DNA of 43,327 nucleotides. Origin: Heterotrichella gracilis (lineage: Eukaryota; Sar; Xanthophyceae; Tribonematales; Xanthonemataceae). The stretch is taken from contig JAULBX010026796.1 in assembly GCA_032358255.1 (NCBI GenBank), forward strand, positions 1-43,327, given 5' to 3'. Of the stretch, positions 34,301-43,327 are shown piece by piece. Position 1 is the first letter of the stretch. The number at the start of each line of letters is the position of its first letter. The notes under the pieces were generated by a model. It was given only the letters and a program-made list of their open reading frames with translations, was not told the origin of the DNA and searched no databases. The translations under genes were made by a program, and so were the position numbers.

Positions 34301-36729
34301 CCCCTTACACAGGTTGCCTCCAGCCTGCTCCACCTGGTCGTGGTTGAGAGCTCGCTGCCAGCCCACCTTCAAGCCATCAAGGACTACTTCCTCATGGGAC
34401 AGGGGGACCTGTGGGCAGGGGTTATGGAGGAGGTGAGGGGCAAAATCTCAGAGAAGGGTTAGGGAACTGTTTCGTTAGGGTTTAGCTTAAGCTTCAAGCT
34501 AAAGGTTTTGGATCATCAAGGGCTACTTCCACATGCAGCAGAGGGGTGACGGACGTGTGAGGGAAGGTGCCATGGGTCCCTGTGTGTACTGTGCATGGAG
34601 GAGGCGCAGAAGGGAAGCCATAGGGTTAAGGGTTTCACCAAGGTTTCCCTTGACGGTTTTCCGGGTTGGAAGGCCAGAGCAAATTTAGGGACCCGTTCAC
34701 CAATCCGTTATTCAGGCGGTCATGCCGCTGACAGAGGCATTGTCCACTGTGGCATGGCCTGCTTACTGCCCACAAATGGCATCACTCCACTGTCATACAC
34801 CAACCACCCTCCACACCACACCCTCCACACCCACCTTGCAGGCCCGCCTCCTCTTCCAGCTGCCCCCCCGCCCCTCCCCCGCCACCTACGATCTCGCTAC
34901 GCCCCTGGCCCAAGCAGCTGCCAAGCTGGGGCTAGACACCTCAGACCCCCTGCTGCAGCGCTTCCGGCTGGGGTTCACACCCACAGCCACAGCCACATCC
35001 GCCTCCGGCACCCCACAGCGCGTGTCGGCGCAGGCGGGTGGTGGGGGTGCAGGGGCGGCGGGTGGGGGTCTGTGGGTGCCTGAGCTGGATGGGTGGGATG
35101 GGGTGTTTCTGGATCTGGATGTGCAGTGGCCCATGCATGTGCTGCTCAATGAGGAGGTGGGTGGGGAGATGGAGCCCAAAACCCTAAATCATGAACCCTT
35201 AACTGTGAACCTGAAGTGCTGCTTGATGAGGGTGGATGGGTGCAACCCAAAACCCATGAATGTTATCTCAAAGTCCTGAGCTCTTGGACCCTGGATTTAA
35301 GTGGCGATGGCCCAAGCATATGCTGATCAATGAGGAGGTGGTTGGGTAAGGTGTGAAGCCCAGAACCCTATGTCCCTAACCGCAACCCTATCCCCTGGAT
35401 CTGGATATGAAGTGGCTGTTCCGGTATCTGCTCCTCTAAAACCTGACACACCTGCACAGCAGCATCCGTGGACTGTAGCATCCACACACACACACTCTCA
35501 TCCACCCCTGCCGCAGGCGCTCACCCGCTACCGCGCCCTGTTCCAATACCTGCTCCGCATGCGACGACTGGCCGCTGAGTTGGACGGGGCATGGGCCACC
35601 CTCCATGCACACCACTCGAGGCAGCAAGGGGGGAGCAACAGGGGGCGGTGGGGCGCAGCAGGGGAGGGGGGTGGCGATGGCAGCACCGGCAGCACCGGTG
35701 GTGGTGGTGGTGGTGGTGGCATGCGCAGCCTTGTTCAGCTGTGGGAGCTGAGGCATCGCATGGCGCACCTGGTCAACAACCTGCAGATTTATGTGCAGGT
35801 GGGTGTTGGGCAGTTACGTTTGCGGCGCTCAACTTCACTGCACTTGAAAAGGCGCAACTGTGCAACCCCAAACCCTGATCGCCCTGCAACTGAGCCCCGC
35901 AGGTGTGTTTCGCCTCCCTCCCACCACCATATCCCCACCTTGCGCCTTTCCCCTCAGGTCGACGTGATTGAGGCGCAGTACTCCCTGCTCCAGTCCCGCA
36001 TGGCTGCCGCGCGTGACTTCACTGCGCTTGAGAAGGCGCACACGCAGTGGCTGCAGGCGCTGGTCAGCCAGACATTCCTGGATGCGCGCGCCCTCATGTC
36101 TGCCATAGGGGGCGTGGTGGCGGACTGCAGGCAGCTCTGCGCGCTGGTGCAGGTGGGTGGGGGTGGGGAGGTACATCTAGCTGGAGCTAGTGCGTTTTGC
36201 ATGGTCAGATGTACAAGGGTTAGGGTTTAGTTTTGGGTTACTGCGCAAATCACACCTGGTGGGAGGCTATGACGATCCTGGCGCACCCTGCACCCTCTCT
36301 CTACATCCTTCCTACGCCAAAAGCCAATTTATATCAGTTTGCTAGAACTACATATTGTAGAATAGAATATAAGTGCTTATTCTCCACATCTGATTTCACT
36401 TTTCATGTATTCTTTTTATCAAGTTGTCCTTGTATATTGTAAACAAATTGACAATATTCCAATAATGTATCCCTAACCAATTTCTTTCATTTTTGCAGCG
36501 ATTTGAGCGCCTTGCCCCAGGCGACCAGCCGCGCATGGACCCAGTGGATGTTGCCGCCCTGTGCGCCTCCTTCCTCACCCGCTCCACCCTTGTGTACACA
36601 GTGCTGCAGAGCGGCAGCCTGGCCAGGAGCAGGGCAACCCCATTCATACGCCAGCTGCTGCTCAGGCTCAACTTCAATGGCTACATGGCGGGGCAGGCGA
36701 GGCACCGAGCGAGGGGGGGGAGGGGTTGA
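31333..36729 (+). CDS. GCP4: Gamma-tubulin complex component 4
   Basis: GCP4 is a subunit of the gamma-tubulin ring complex that nucleates microtubules at basal bodies and other organising centres. Exons are 31333-31574, 31765-31892, 31978-32084, 32474-32652, 33180-33372, 33707-34084, 34313-34432, 34842-35156, 35517-35798, 35958-36152 and 36499-36729. All are GT-AG and in phase: 2,370 nt, 789 residues, against about 667 in human and 745 in Arabidopsis. Family marks are LLQELLLALLGHTGGVFV at the start, YRKALAHGLSG, LPVIHQLLYIIHQERCVGAA, WHCNQVMFKQTAGWMMYGFL, FFIKR, LQAIKDYFLMGQGDLW (GRIP-type core), WPMHVLLNEE, LTRYRALFQYLLRMRR, ELRHRMAHLVNNLQIYVQVD and FTALEKAHTQWLQALVSQTF. The extra length comes from a Pro/Gln-rich insert in exon 6 and a Gly-rich run near 35698. 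The start is the only in-frame ATG before the conserved N-terminus. Confidence 0.93.
32714..32760 (+). repeat. Decayed copy of the GCP4 exon 4 end and donor
   Basis: AGATAGCGGGATGGTGAGGC near 32719-32738 parallels CAGACAGCGGGCTGGTAAGC at the real donor (32652/32653). Similarity continues for about 40 nt into the intron (TGTGCATGGAACCCT against TATGCACAGAACCCT). Confidence 0.65.
33021..33070 (+). repeat. Decayed copy of the GCP4 exon 5 start and acceptor
   Basis: CACCTGCACAATGATGTACG then GGTTCC parallels CGCCTGCAGGATGATGTATG then GGTTCC at the real acceptor (33178-33179), about 150 nt downstream. The acceptor AG of the copy is lost (CAA). Confidence 0.75.
34512..34560 (+). repeat. Decayed internal copy of GCP4 exon 7
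   Basis: ATCAAGGGCTACTTCCACAT at about 34514-34533 matches ATCAAGGACTACTTCCTCAT in exon 34313-34432. It is followed by a G-rich run like the exon's. Confidence 0.75.
35209..35420 (+). repeat. Three decayed copies of the GCP4 exon 8 end
   Basis: The exon end near 35105-35156 (TGGATCTGGATGTGCAGTGG ... CTCAATGAGGAGGTGGG) recurs in the intron. Copy one is at about 35211-35258 (TGCTGCTTGATGAGG). Copy two, the best, is at about 35285-35345 (CCTGGATTTAAGTGG ... GATCAATGAGGAGGTGG). Copy three is at about 35395-35418 (CTGGATCTGGATATGAAGTG). Confidence 0.8.
35816..35860 (+). repeat. Decayed copy of part of GCP4 exon 10, upstream of it
   Basis: AACTTCACTGCACTTGAAAA then GGCGCA matches GACTTCACTGCGCTTGAGAA then GGCGCA inside exon 35958-36152, with an offset of about 185 nt. 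Confidence 0.75.
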
Positions 36730-37074
36730 TAGGGATGTCCAAAGACAGCAGTGAGGTCAGCTGCAGTGTTGTCTGTAATGATCAGCTGGGCATGATTCTG
36801 GTGGCAAATTGCGGATTATGTGACGATAGCTCGACCAATTGTTCAAAGGACTTGGTGATCGCATGTGTGTTGAGGGTGCCAGTGCCGCTGGTGCCTTTTG
36901 AATGTTCACTCCCTGCATGCTGACGCCAGCGCCAACACTTGGTCCACTCGAGTCTCCAGGTCCACTGTTCCACTCCCCACCCTGTATCTCCAAGCAGGTC
37001 ATCTGCTGATGCAACTGACCAGTGCCACTTCCAAAAAAGGCAAATGTGGCAGACAGATGGGGAGATTTCGCTAG

Positions 37075-37300
37075 TATATTGCAAAAACGTTTAGACATGA
37101 CCCCCTCAAAATATTGTTTTCAATAGTTTGAAACTGATCGAAAACACATCAGACGTTCGTAACGCTCGTCTATGCCTGATCCAAGTTCGATTTTACGTCG
37201 TTACAAGTCATCCGACCGTTACGATTTCGAGTTTGATCAGTCCAAAACGTTTTCCAAAACATACTTTTGGGGGGTCATGTCTAAACGTTTTTGCAATATA
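37075..37300. mobile_element. MITE-like element with about 31-36 bp terminal inverted repeats
   Basis: The left arm, 37075-37110, begins TATATTGCAAAAACGTTTAG. The right arm, 37265-37300, is its reverse complement. The outer 31 positions match perfectly before a small slip in the C-run. Weaker mirror similarity continues inside (GTTTGAAACTGATC against GTTTGATCAGT). At 226 bp with no coding capacity it fits a non-autonomous DNA transposon, and TA at both ends is compatible with a Tc1/mariner-type target. It could also be a simple hairpin-forming repeat. Confidence 0.75.
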
Positions 37301-37301
37301 A

Positions 37302-37426
37302 TAGCACCCCTGGACTCTGAATCGGAATGGCCAGAGGGGGACGGTTCCGGAGACGCCACTGGGAGTGGCCCTGTTTCCCTCCTCAAAACCTCCAACGCAC
37401 AGCTTGAACAGTTACTGTCACAGTAA
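37302..37426 (+). other. Possible orphan terminal exon
   Basis: Directly right of the MITE-like element an open frame with plausible coding style (PLDSESEWPEGDGSGDATGS, ending NAQLEQLLSQ before TAA 37424-37426) follows an AG. No upstream partner exon is visible. It may be a relic or chance. Confidence 0.25.
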
Positions 37427-37617
37427 CTGAAAGATGGACCGTTCAGACTGAGTGTATCATTTGGATATCTGCCTCATGGACCATTTCCCGACCCTTTACC
37501 ACCGCTAGTGGTTGCCAAAGGCTAAGCCAGTACTAGTATCTGTCGCAGTTGCGGCTTTGTAACTTGCTCCTGACCTGGTGCAAAAGGACCCACCCCTCGG
37601 CGAGTCACAGAGCAGCC

Positions 37618-40185
37618 ATGTCTGACACCTCAAAGAGGCCCTTGCTCACTGGCCCATGGCTGCTCGCCACGGTGACAGCCCTCGTGCTGCTGACCCTCTT
37701 GACATGCCTGCCCTCCGCAGCGGGGTTGCCCTGGCTGTTATTGGTAGCAGCAGTGTTTAGGTAGGTGCACCCAGCTCAGACTGAACTCCTGGACCTGTAA
37801 AACCAACACTACCTGCTGCAGCACAAATCAATTACCAGGTCTATGCCTACAGCCTTCTGAAAGTGTGTGCTGTCAAATGCATGTTTTGGCTTCAGCCAGC
37901 ACCATTGTTAATGACCCCAGGGAGATGTGCCGCTCATAGTGCAATGCCCATATTGCTAAGCAATGCCTTTGAAAGAAATTCCCACGCAAGGTTTCAACTA
38001 TTCACTGTGGTTTATCGTCATTGTCAGCACTCTGTGCACCTGGTGTCAGGTACCACACGAGGTACTTCAGAGTCACCGTGATTGGCAATATTCACTGATA
38101 TCGTCCCCTCTTGGTTCAGGTCAGATGTCCACTCAAAAACTTTGATGCTACTATGGAGGAAGCGCATGCGTGACGTGTATGACAGCGCTGTGAAAATATT
38201 GAAATGAGTATGAACTTGGGTAGTAGCATTACTGTTGCTTGAGCAGTGATCATCACAGTATCATAGCCAGTAGCAATGCAGTATGCATGAGCAATGCCAT
38301 TCTTGTTTCAAAGTGGTACCTAAACTGTCTCTCCCGTGTGTGTACAGACAGCAAAACACCGGCCAGCAACATCATTTTGGGCTGACGCAGTGGTAATCGT
38401 CAAAAGCATTGACAACATTGCTCAATATCTGATTGTGAGCATGGTATTCGTGTGCACATACGCCACATTGGCCAACGTGTTTGGCCTCCCGGGTGTGCCA
38501 AACCCAGGCATCGATCTCATTTTTGAGAACCTGGGCAGATTGTTTTCAGAGTCATTGCTCAATGGAGTAGATAAGCATATGGATGACCTGGCATCAGATT
38601 TCCCCGCAGAGGATATAGCCAACTTGAAATTGGTTGTGTTTGGTGTCACTGGAATCTGCGCAATGCTGTTTGTGGCCATCTCCTTGGCAACAGATGACAA
38701 GCTCAGAGCGCTAATCAAGATCATTTTCATTTGGCTATTGCTTGCTGCGTCCTCCAAGGCCAACGCTACTGGGGGGTATGTGAGTCCCAAGGATGTGGGT
38801 GACCGCCCCTGGGGAGGCCCTGTGGGCAAGTTTTTGGGGCAATTCAGCACTTCATGGCGTGTTGGGGCGCTGGGAGAAGGTGAGGCTGCATGCGGGAGTG
38901 GTCAAGGTGGTGGGTGGTGTGGTAGGGTTGTTGCTTGCAAATGGTTACAATCATTGCTATGATAGCTGCATGGCTGCATGCAATGGCTGAGTTCCATATG
39001 ATCGTGATGCCTCGTCAATGGGTTTCTTATAATGAGTTTAATTTGGAGGTTGATCGGGCACAGTTGTATATCAACTGTGCCAGCAATGTATTCAGCTACT
39101 ATTCTCTCCTTGTGTGGGCTTGTCCCTGGTCCATTTTAGCAGCACCCCTTCTCTGTCACAGGGCTGACTTTCAACAAGAAGCCGACTCAGAGCCTGCCAA
39201 GAACCTCCTATGGTGAGTAAATTTCTGCCTGCCTGGCGCATTGATTTTGCAGAGCTTGCATGCCGCGGCACCCATGTTCTTCATTGGGCTCATTGCCGTG
39301 ACCCCCCCTTATACCTCCCACCCATACCTGCAGTGCTACAACTGCTCCCTGCGCACGCATACTCCAGACCCTGCATTTGTGATTATTATTGCCATCGTTG
39401 CCACTTGCTCGCTAATGGATTACTGCCCTGTGACCCCATCCCATGCCAGCTGTCATGTCGTGCATACGTACACAGTGATGCTGCCTCCATCCTGTGCAGC
39501 TGTGCATGGAGACCCTTGATCTGTGTGGCACAGCCTTCGTAAAAAATGCTTTCAATGGTACCGCAGGGACCGCTTCTTCTTCTGCCTGCACGCTGGTGAC
39601 ACCCAGGAGGCTGCTTGGCAGCATTGTCCCTCGCTCTGCACCTGGTGAGTGACGCCTGCCTGCCTGGGGCTCAGGTTATGCTCGCACCACATGCTGTCAC
39701 AAACTGCACAACAAACCCTTGACCTTGCAGGGGACCTGTTCCCATTGCATGCCGTTAAATCCATGTCCTCCCCTTGGGCCCATTGCCTTGACCCCCCTTG
39801 TACCTCCCACCCCTGCAGTGCTACAACTGCTCCCTGCGCACGCATACTCCAGACCCTGCATTTGCAATATCCATTGCCACCGTTGCCACTTGCTCACGAA
39901 TGGCTTGCTGCCATGTGACCCCGTTCCATGCCAGCTGTCATGTCGTGCATACATACACAGTGATGTGGCGCAAGCCCAAATGCTGCCTCCATCCTGTTCA
40001 GCTGTGCATGGAGAAAGTTTACGTAGTAAACCCTAATCTGAAACCCGTGTCTCACGGTGTCAGGCGTTGGCGCATGCGCATGCAATGCATTGCAGCGGCT
40101 TTCCACTAGTATGATTTTAACATGTTAATGGTGTGCCTTGCAGTTCCCAGATCGCCGGTACACGTTCCCCCCCCGCGTCTACTAG
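37618..40185 (+). CDS. Unrecognised multi-pass membrane protein (3' part unresolved)
   Basis: I do not recognise the family. Two exons look real. Exon A, 37618-37760, starts at ATG and encodes MSDTSKRPLL then a hydrophobic stretch (WLLATVTALVLLTLLTCLPS) and a second one ending AAVFR. Exon C, 38348 to about 38775 or 38779, encodes FWADAVVIVKSIDNIAQYL with two to three membrane helices (LIVSMVFVCTYATLANVFG, LVVFGVTGICAMLFVAISLA and IKIIFIWLLLAA). A further helix, NYSLWFIVIVSTLCTWCQ (about 37991-38048), has a donor in the phase needed for exon C, but its link to exon A would need a 17-nt microexon. Downstream candidates are 39162-39212, 39500-39644 and a terminal exon 40144-40185 (ending RRYTFPPRVY and TAG). 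I could not fix their joins. Confidence 0.5.
39265..40015 (+). repeat. About 250-bp tandem duplication, spaced about 510 bp
   Basis: About 39282-39515 and 39775-40010 share long runs such as GTGCTACAACTGCTCCCTGC, CGCACGCATACTCCAGACCC and GCCAGCTGTCATGTCGTGCA. Both end in a C/T-rich CAG followed by CTGTGCATGGAGA, which looks like an acceptor with an exon start. Similarity looks near 85 percent or higher. Confidence 0.85.
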
Positions 40186-40186
40186 T

Positions 40187-40786
40187 GCAATGGCGGATTG
40201 CAGGCGGTTGTGTGTGCTGATGCAGGTGGGTGGGGGTTTTTATGTACATCTAGCTGGAGCGCATTGCATGGTCAGAGATCGGTTTTAGATTGCTGCGCAA
40301 GTCACTCCTGGTGGGAGGCTACGACAATCCTGGCACACCCTGCACCCTCTTACCACATCCTTCCTACATGGTGACCAAAATCCGTATTATATCATTTTGT
40401 CAGAACTAATTGTTGTCAAATTAAACAGACGAGCACAATGTTCTCCATATTTTATTGTCATTATATTGGTTGCTACTACAGCGTCATAACAACTTGTGAA
40501 GCAAATTGACGATATTAAAATATGTATCCTTTACCACTTTCTTTCATTTTTGCAGCGATTTGAGCGCCTTGCCCCTAGCGACCAGCGGCGCATCGACCCC
40601 ATGGATGTTGACACCCTGGCCGCCTCCTTCCTCACCCGCCCCACCCTTGTGTACTCAGTGCTGCAGAGCGGCAGCCTGGCCAGGAGCAGGGCAATCCCAT
40701 TCATACGCCAGCTGCTGCTCAGGCTCAACTTCAATGGCTACATGGCGGGGCAGGCGAGGCACCGAGCGAGGGGGGGGAGGGGGTGA
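40187..40786 (+). pseudogene. Duplicated 3' end of GCP4 (end of exon 10, last intron, last exon)
   Basis: Homologous to 36115-36729. It begins inside exon 10 (GCGGATTGCAGGCGG for GCGGACTGCAGGCAG, with its donor at 40226), continues through the last intron (shared GGTGGGAGGCTACGA or GGTGGGAGGCTATGA, CTACATCCTTCCTAC) and includes the whole last exon, 40556-40786. That exon is still fully open with the same 77-codon length: RFERLAPSDQRRIDPMDVDT to GYMAGQARHRARGGRG and TGA. Differences include conservative substitutions (GDQPRMDP to SDQRRIDP, TRSTLVYT to TRPTLVYS). It has no start or upstream GCP4 exons, so alone it is a gene fragment. It might be used as a 3' exon by the preceding gene. Confidence 0.85.
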
Positions 40787-42155
40787 TGGAAGGGGGTAGG
40801 GGATGTCCAAGGTCATTGGCAGTGAGATCAAGCAACAATGTCGCCCACCATCATGATGACAGGAGTGGTGGCCATGTGGGCGGAAATGGCGGATTTTTGT
40901 GATCATAATGAATCAGATGGGTAGCTGTCCGGACATTTTTTGTGACTGGAATGATGGTGGGTGGTGAACACGATGGTCGAAAACACAATATTCGGAAACA
41001 CAATGTTTGCCATAACGATTTTAGATGTAATAACTTAGGCCAAGTGAAGACGTAGAAGGTGTTGAAGTTAAACTTTGCCACAGTAGTGTGTGTACAGTTT
41101 GTACCCACATACTTTGTGGGTTGTCGGCTTGTCGGCAGTGCTGTCCACGCTGCCACTAATGCCATTGCCACTAATGCCATTTACGGTAAATTACCAAGTA
41201 GTCCTGGACTAATCGATCTGCCGCTGACTGTAGTGTTTGCTTACAAGTTGTTTTGTTTGTGTCGTGTTTATTGGAAAAAAATGTTGAAGCAGCGACCAAT
41301 TCAGACCAGGCACCCTAACTTAGGGAGGACTTAGGAAGGACCCTTAAAGGGAGGACCTGGTGCCACCACTGGTGTTTGTCTGACAACAGTGTGGTATACA
41401 AACAAGTCGTCTGATACGGCACCACTCGTATCCAACCGGCAGGGGTTGTAGTATCACCGCATGCTGTCCAGTACGAAGGTTACAAACATACGGGAGCGCA
41501 TAGTAGAAAGCGTTCTGTGCACTACAGAAAGAGACAAGCAAAGGCCTTCAAATACCAGGCACTTTGCCAGCCAATCATCACTCCCTTACTCAGTCCACTA
41601 CACTACAATAGTCAACCTAGTACGTAGTATGGTAGACTACCCTAATCAAAACCCTGGCAGTCCCGCAGCATCGTCTGACTGCTAAAGACATATGATATGA
41701 CAACAAGCACCAGGTCCAGCTTGGTATTACCCTCAACAATGCCAAAATTACGTTGAGAATAATCTTACTCTGCTAACGCAATAATGCCTGTTGGCACAAA
41801 ATTTGAAGACCGTCGTATTTTGTGCGATTGTTTTCAAAAACTGTATCTAAACAGCATAGCTGTGTATATGTCGTTGCAAAAGAGCAACAATACCTCTGCG
41901 ATGTGTCTCAACAACCAGGGCTGGCCATGATGGCCGTTGGAGGCTCCACATGTGCTCCATGTGCTGCTATGGTGATACTCGTACCCACGCATGCTATTAC
42001 ATTTCCAACATTTCCATGATGCGGCATATGGTGGCACTGATTTTTTACTCTTTCCTTGTGCTAGTACGTGCAGCCCTTCCAGAGATCCGACGCACTACAG
42101 TTAAACGACTAAAAACACGCACCTGGCCCAAGTACATAGGCAAAATAGGTATTTA
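40787..42155. other. Intergenic
   Basis: AT-rich. It contains a short tandem repeat at about 41150-41182 (GCCACTAATGCCATT twice) and an AGGGAGGAC repeat near 41333-41357. Open frames here are short and have no recognisable features. Confidence 0.5.
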
Positions 42156-42648
42156 AAATGCACCTGGTCCATACACACCTGCCTCCTGGTGCCAAGCCTT
42201 GAGAAGCGGCTGCCTGTACACATATGCCACAGCATAATGTAAGGGGTAGTCCAGGACGTTGGGAAAGCCCAAGGCAAGAAGGTAGGCCATCAACCATCGC
42301 AAACTGTCCAGAAACCTGCATGCGCACAGGTGGACGGTGAGGACCTACACACAAAACACAGGGGGGGCTGAAGGAGATGGGGGTTGGAGAAGGAGAAGTG
42401 TGATGAAGATGCATGAATGGGATGTCCAGGAATGGTGTGTGGTGGAAGTGGGATATGGCAAAGTGTTTAACACAGCGGGTGTTTTTGCGGGGTGGGGGGT
42501 GTATGGGTGAATGCACACTGCAAGCGTGCTCCTCTTGCTGCTCGCCTTACATGAGACCTATGCAGATGGCAAGCACAGTGTGATGCACCTCAAGCGCAAT
42601 GTCCTCACCGATGCTCGTCCCCAAAGTCTCCCATAGTTGTGCACACAT
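42156..42648 (-). CDS. Small predicted membrane protein (short gene or gene part)
   Basis: Exon 42648-42551 starts at ATG, directly after an in-frame TGA, and encodes MCAQLWETLGTSIGEDIALE then a hydrophobic VLAICIGL. The donor AT/GTAAGG joins in phase to exon 42315-42179, which gives MFLDSLRWLMAYLLALGFP and YPLHYAVAYVYRQPLLKAWH. If the next donor (GTGTGT at 42178) is not used, the frame ends at TAA 42156-42158 after a few residues, giving about 86 residues. I found no further exon to the left. Family not recognised. Confidence 0.5.
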
Positions 42649-42713
42649 TCACGTGCAGAGTGTTTTGTGTGTAATAATACACCACCTAAACCCAAATCTC
42701 CTCCCTGTGTGCC

Positions 42714-42890
42714 TCACTTGCTGCCTGCTCCCTTGGGCTGGTGGATGGCCTTGGCAGTGTTGCTGCTAACACCCACTACTTCCGTGCTCGCACTGGTGCT
42801 GGTGGTGGTGGTGCTTGGTGCAGTCGCATGCCCATTTACAGCTGACACAGCGGCATTATTGTGTTTGTCACCAATGGACAAGCGCACAGC
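42714..42890 (-). CDS. 3' exon of a gene entering from the right, function unknown
   Basis: The acceptor TTTCAG precedes an open exon encoding AVRLSIGDKHNNAAVSAVNG, a Thr/Ser run (APSTTTTSTSAS) and a C-terminus IHQPKGAGSK with TGA at 42716-42714. The exon is in phase 0 and low-complexity, so no family can be named. A strong donor-like CAA/GTGAGG overlaps the stop, so the exon might instead be internal. Confidence 0.45.
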   Translation of the reverse strand, partial: AVRLSIGDKHNNAAVSAVNGHATAPSTTTTSTSASTEVVGVSSNTAKAIHQPKGAGSK

Positions 42891-43327
42891 CTGAAAGACA
42901 ATGACGCATCCACAAGTTATCAGTCAGCGGCATGCCATTAGCTCGTCCTGCCAGAGCTGCGATGTTTCACACAAGTAAGCGCAATATTTACAGTTACACC
43001 CAGTCTCCATACATGAAACACCTGGGGTACATAGCCTGCGGTACATGGCCCCTCCCTGTACTCCCTGCCCCTACCCTCCCCCCTTCACAGCCTTTGATTC
43101 AAATTGACCCTGCCATATGACCACCGCCAACCTATTTGGGCTTTGTTAGGGCTCAGCCTTGGTTAAGCCCTAACCAAGGGTTAGGGTTAGGGTTAGGGGA
43201 TTCATCCCTTGTGAATCACCAAATATACCAGCACACGGAACATACCAGTACCAGCACATCCAGTGGGCTGTAGAAAAAAAAATTGACATTATGCCTGCTT
43301 CTTTCAATACTGACCTTTGGACCCCCC
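42891..43327. other. Probable intron or flank at the right edge, with telomere-type repeats
   Basis: No coding signal. Near 43164-43199 there is a palindromic pair of motifs, TTGGTTAAGCCCTAACCAA, followed by GGGTTAGGGTTAGGGTTAGG, which is a TTAGGG-type rather than TTTAGGG-type run. Confidence 0.5.

Larger units (their letters stand above)
36730..37617. other. Intergenic with a MITE-like element, GCP4 to membrane protein gene
   Basis: Holds the inverted-repeat element at 37075-37300 and a possible orphan exon after it. Nothing else is supported. Confidence 0.55.

Noticed and set aside
37160-37260. tRNA-like GTTCGA box near 37183
   Set aside because: No cloverleaf can be drawn. The sequence is the inside of the inverted-repeat element.
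41059-41334. Open frame starting at 41059 as a small gene
   Set aside because: It has no coding bias, runs through a short tandem repeat and shows no recognisable features.

Overview
This window looks like nuclear DNA from a green alga (Chlorophyta). The genes are split by many short GT-AG introns with G-rich donors. Exons are GC-rich with strong C/G third-position bias, Arabidopsis-type telomere motifs (TTTAGGG/CCCTAAA) are scattered through non-coding DNA, and a TGTAA element (the usual green-algal poly(A) signal) follows some genes. The gene set (polycystin channel, IFT46-like protein, ODR4, gamma-tubulin complex protein 4) suggests a lineage that has, or recently had, cilia. I cannot name the genus.

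Layout. (1) Positions 1-18187, + strand: one very large polycystin-type cation channel gene, its 5' end outside the window. I resolve 30 exons, and their phases stay in frame for 8,844 nt (2,947 residues plus stop). It has bacterial/HYR-like Ig modules and a glycosylated stalk, then the polycystin (TOP) domain, the channel, and a long Ser/Pro-rich cytoplasmic tail. A complete U1 snRNA gene (2217-2381) sits inside one of its introns on the same strand. (2) 19784-21519, +: a decayed F-box/LRR gene. (3) 25986-22144, - strand: an 8-exon ODR4-family gene with a C-terminal membrane anchor. (4) 26370-27561, +: an IFT46-like gene, divergent from ODR4 with 383 bp between the start codons. (5) 28741-30445, +: nicotinamide-nucleotide adenylyltransferase (NMNAT). 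(6) 31333-36729, +: gamma-tubulin complex protein 4 (GCP4), 11 exons, 789 residues. (7) 37075-37300: a MITE-like inverted repeat. (8) 37618 to about 40185, +: an unrecognised multi-pass membrane protein gene whose 3' end abuts a duplicated last intron and exon of GCP4 (40187-40786). (9) 42156-42890, -: two short exon groups, the right one being the end of a gene that enters from outside.

Functionally, four of the recognisable genes (polycystin channel, ODR4, IFT46-like, GCP4) belong to families tied to cilia or microtubule-organising centres. NMNAT is a housekeeping NAD-synthesis gene.

The most striking pattern is not a gene. Introns across the window carry decayed copies of the edges of their own neighbouring exons, often with the splice site included ('exon-edge echoes'). 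I count about a dozen independent cases, including copied donors, copied acceptors, partial exons and one whole terminal exon.
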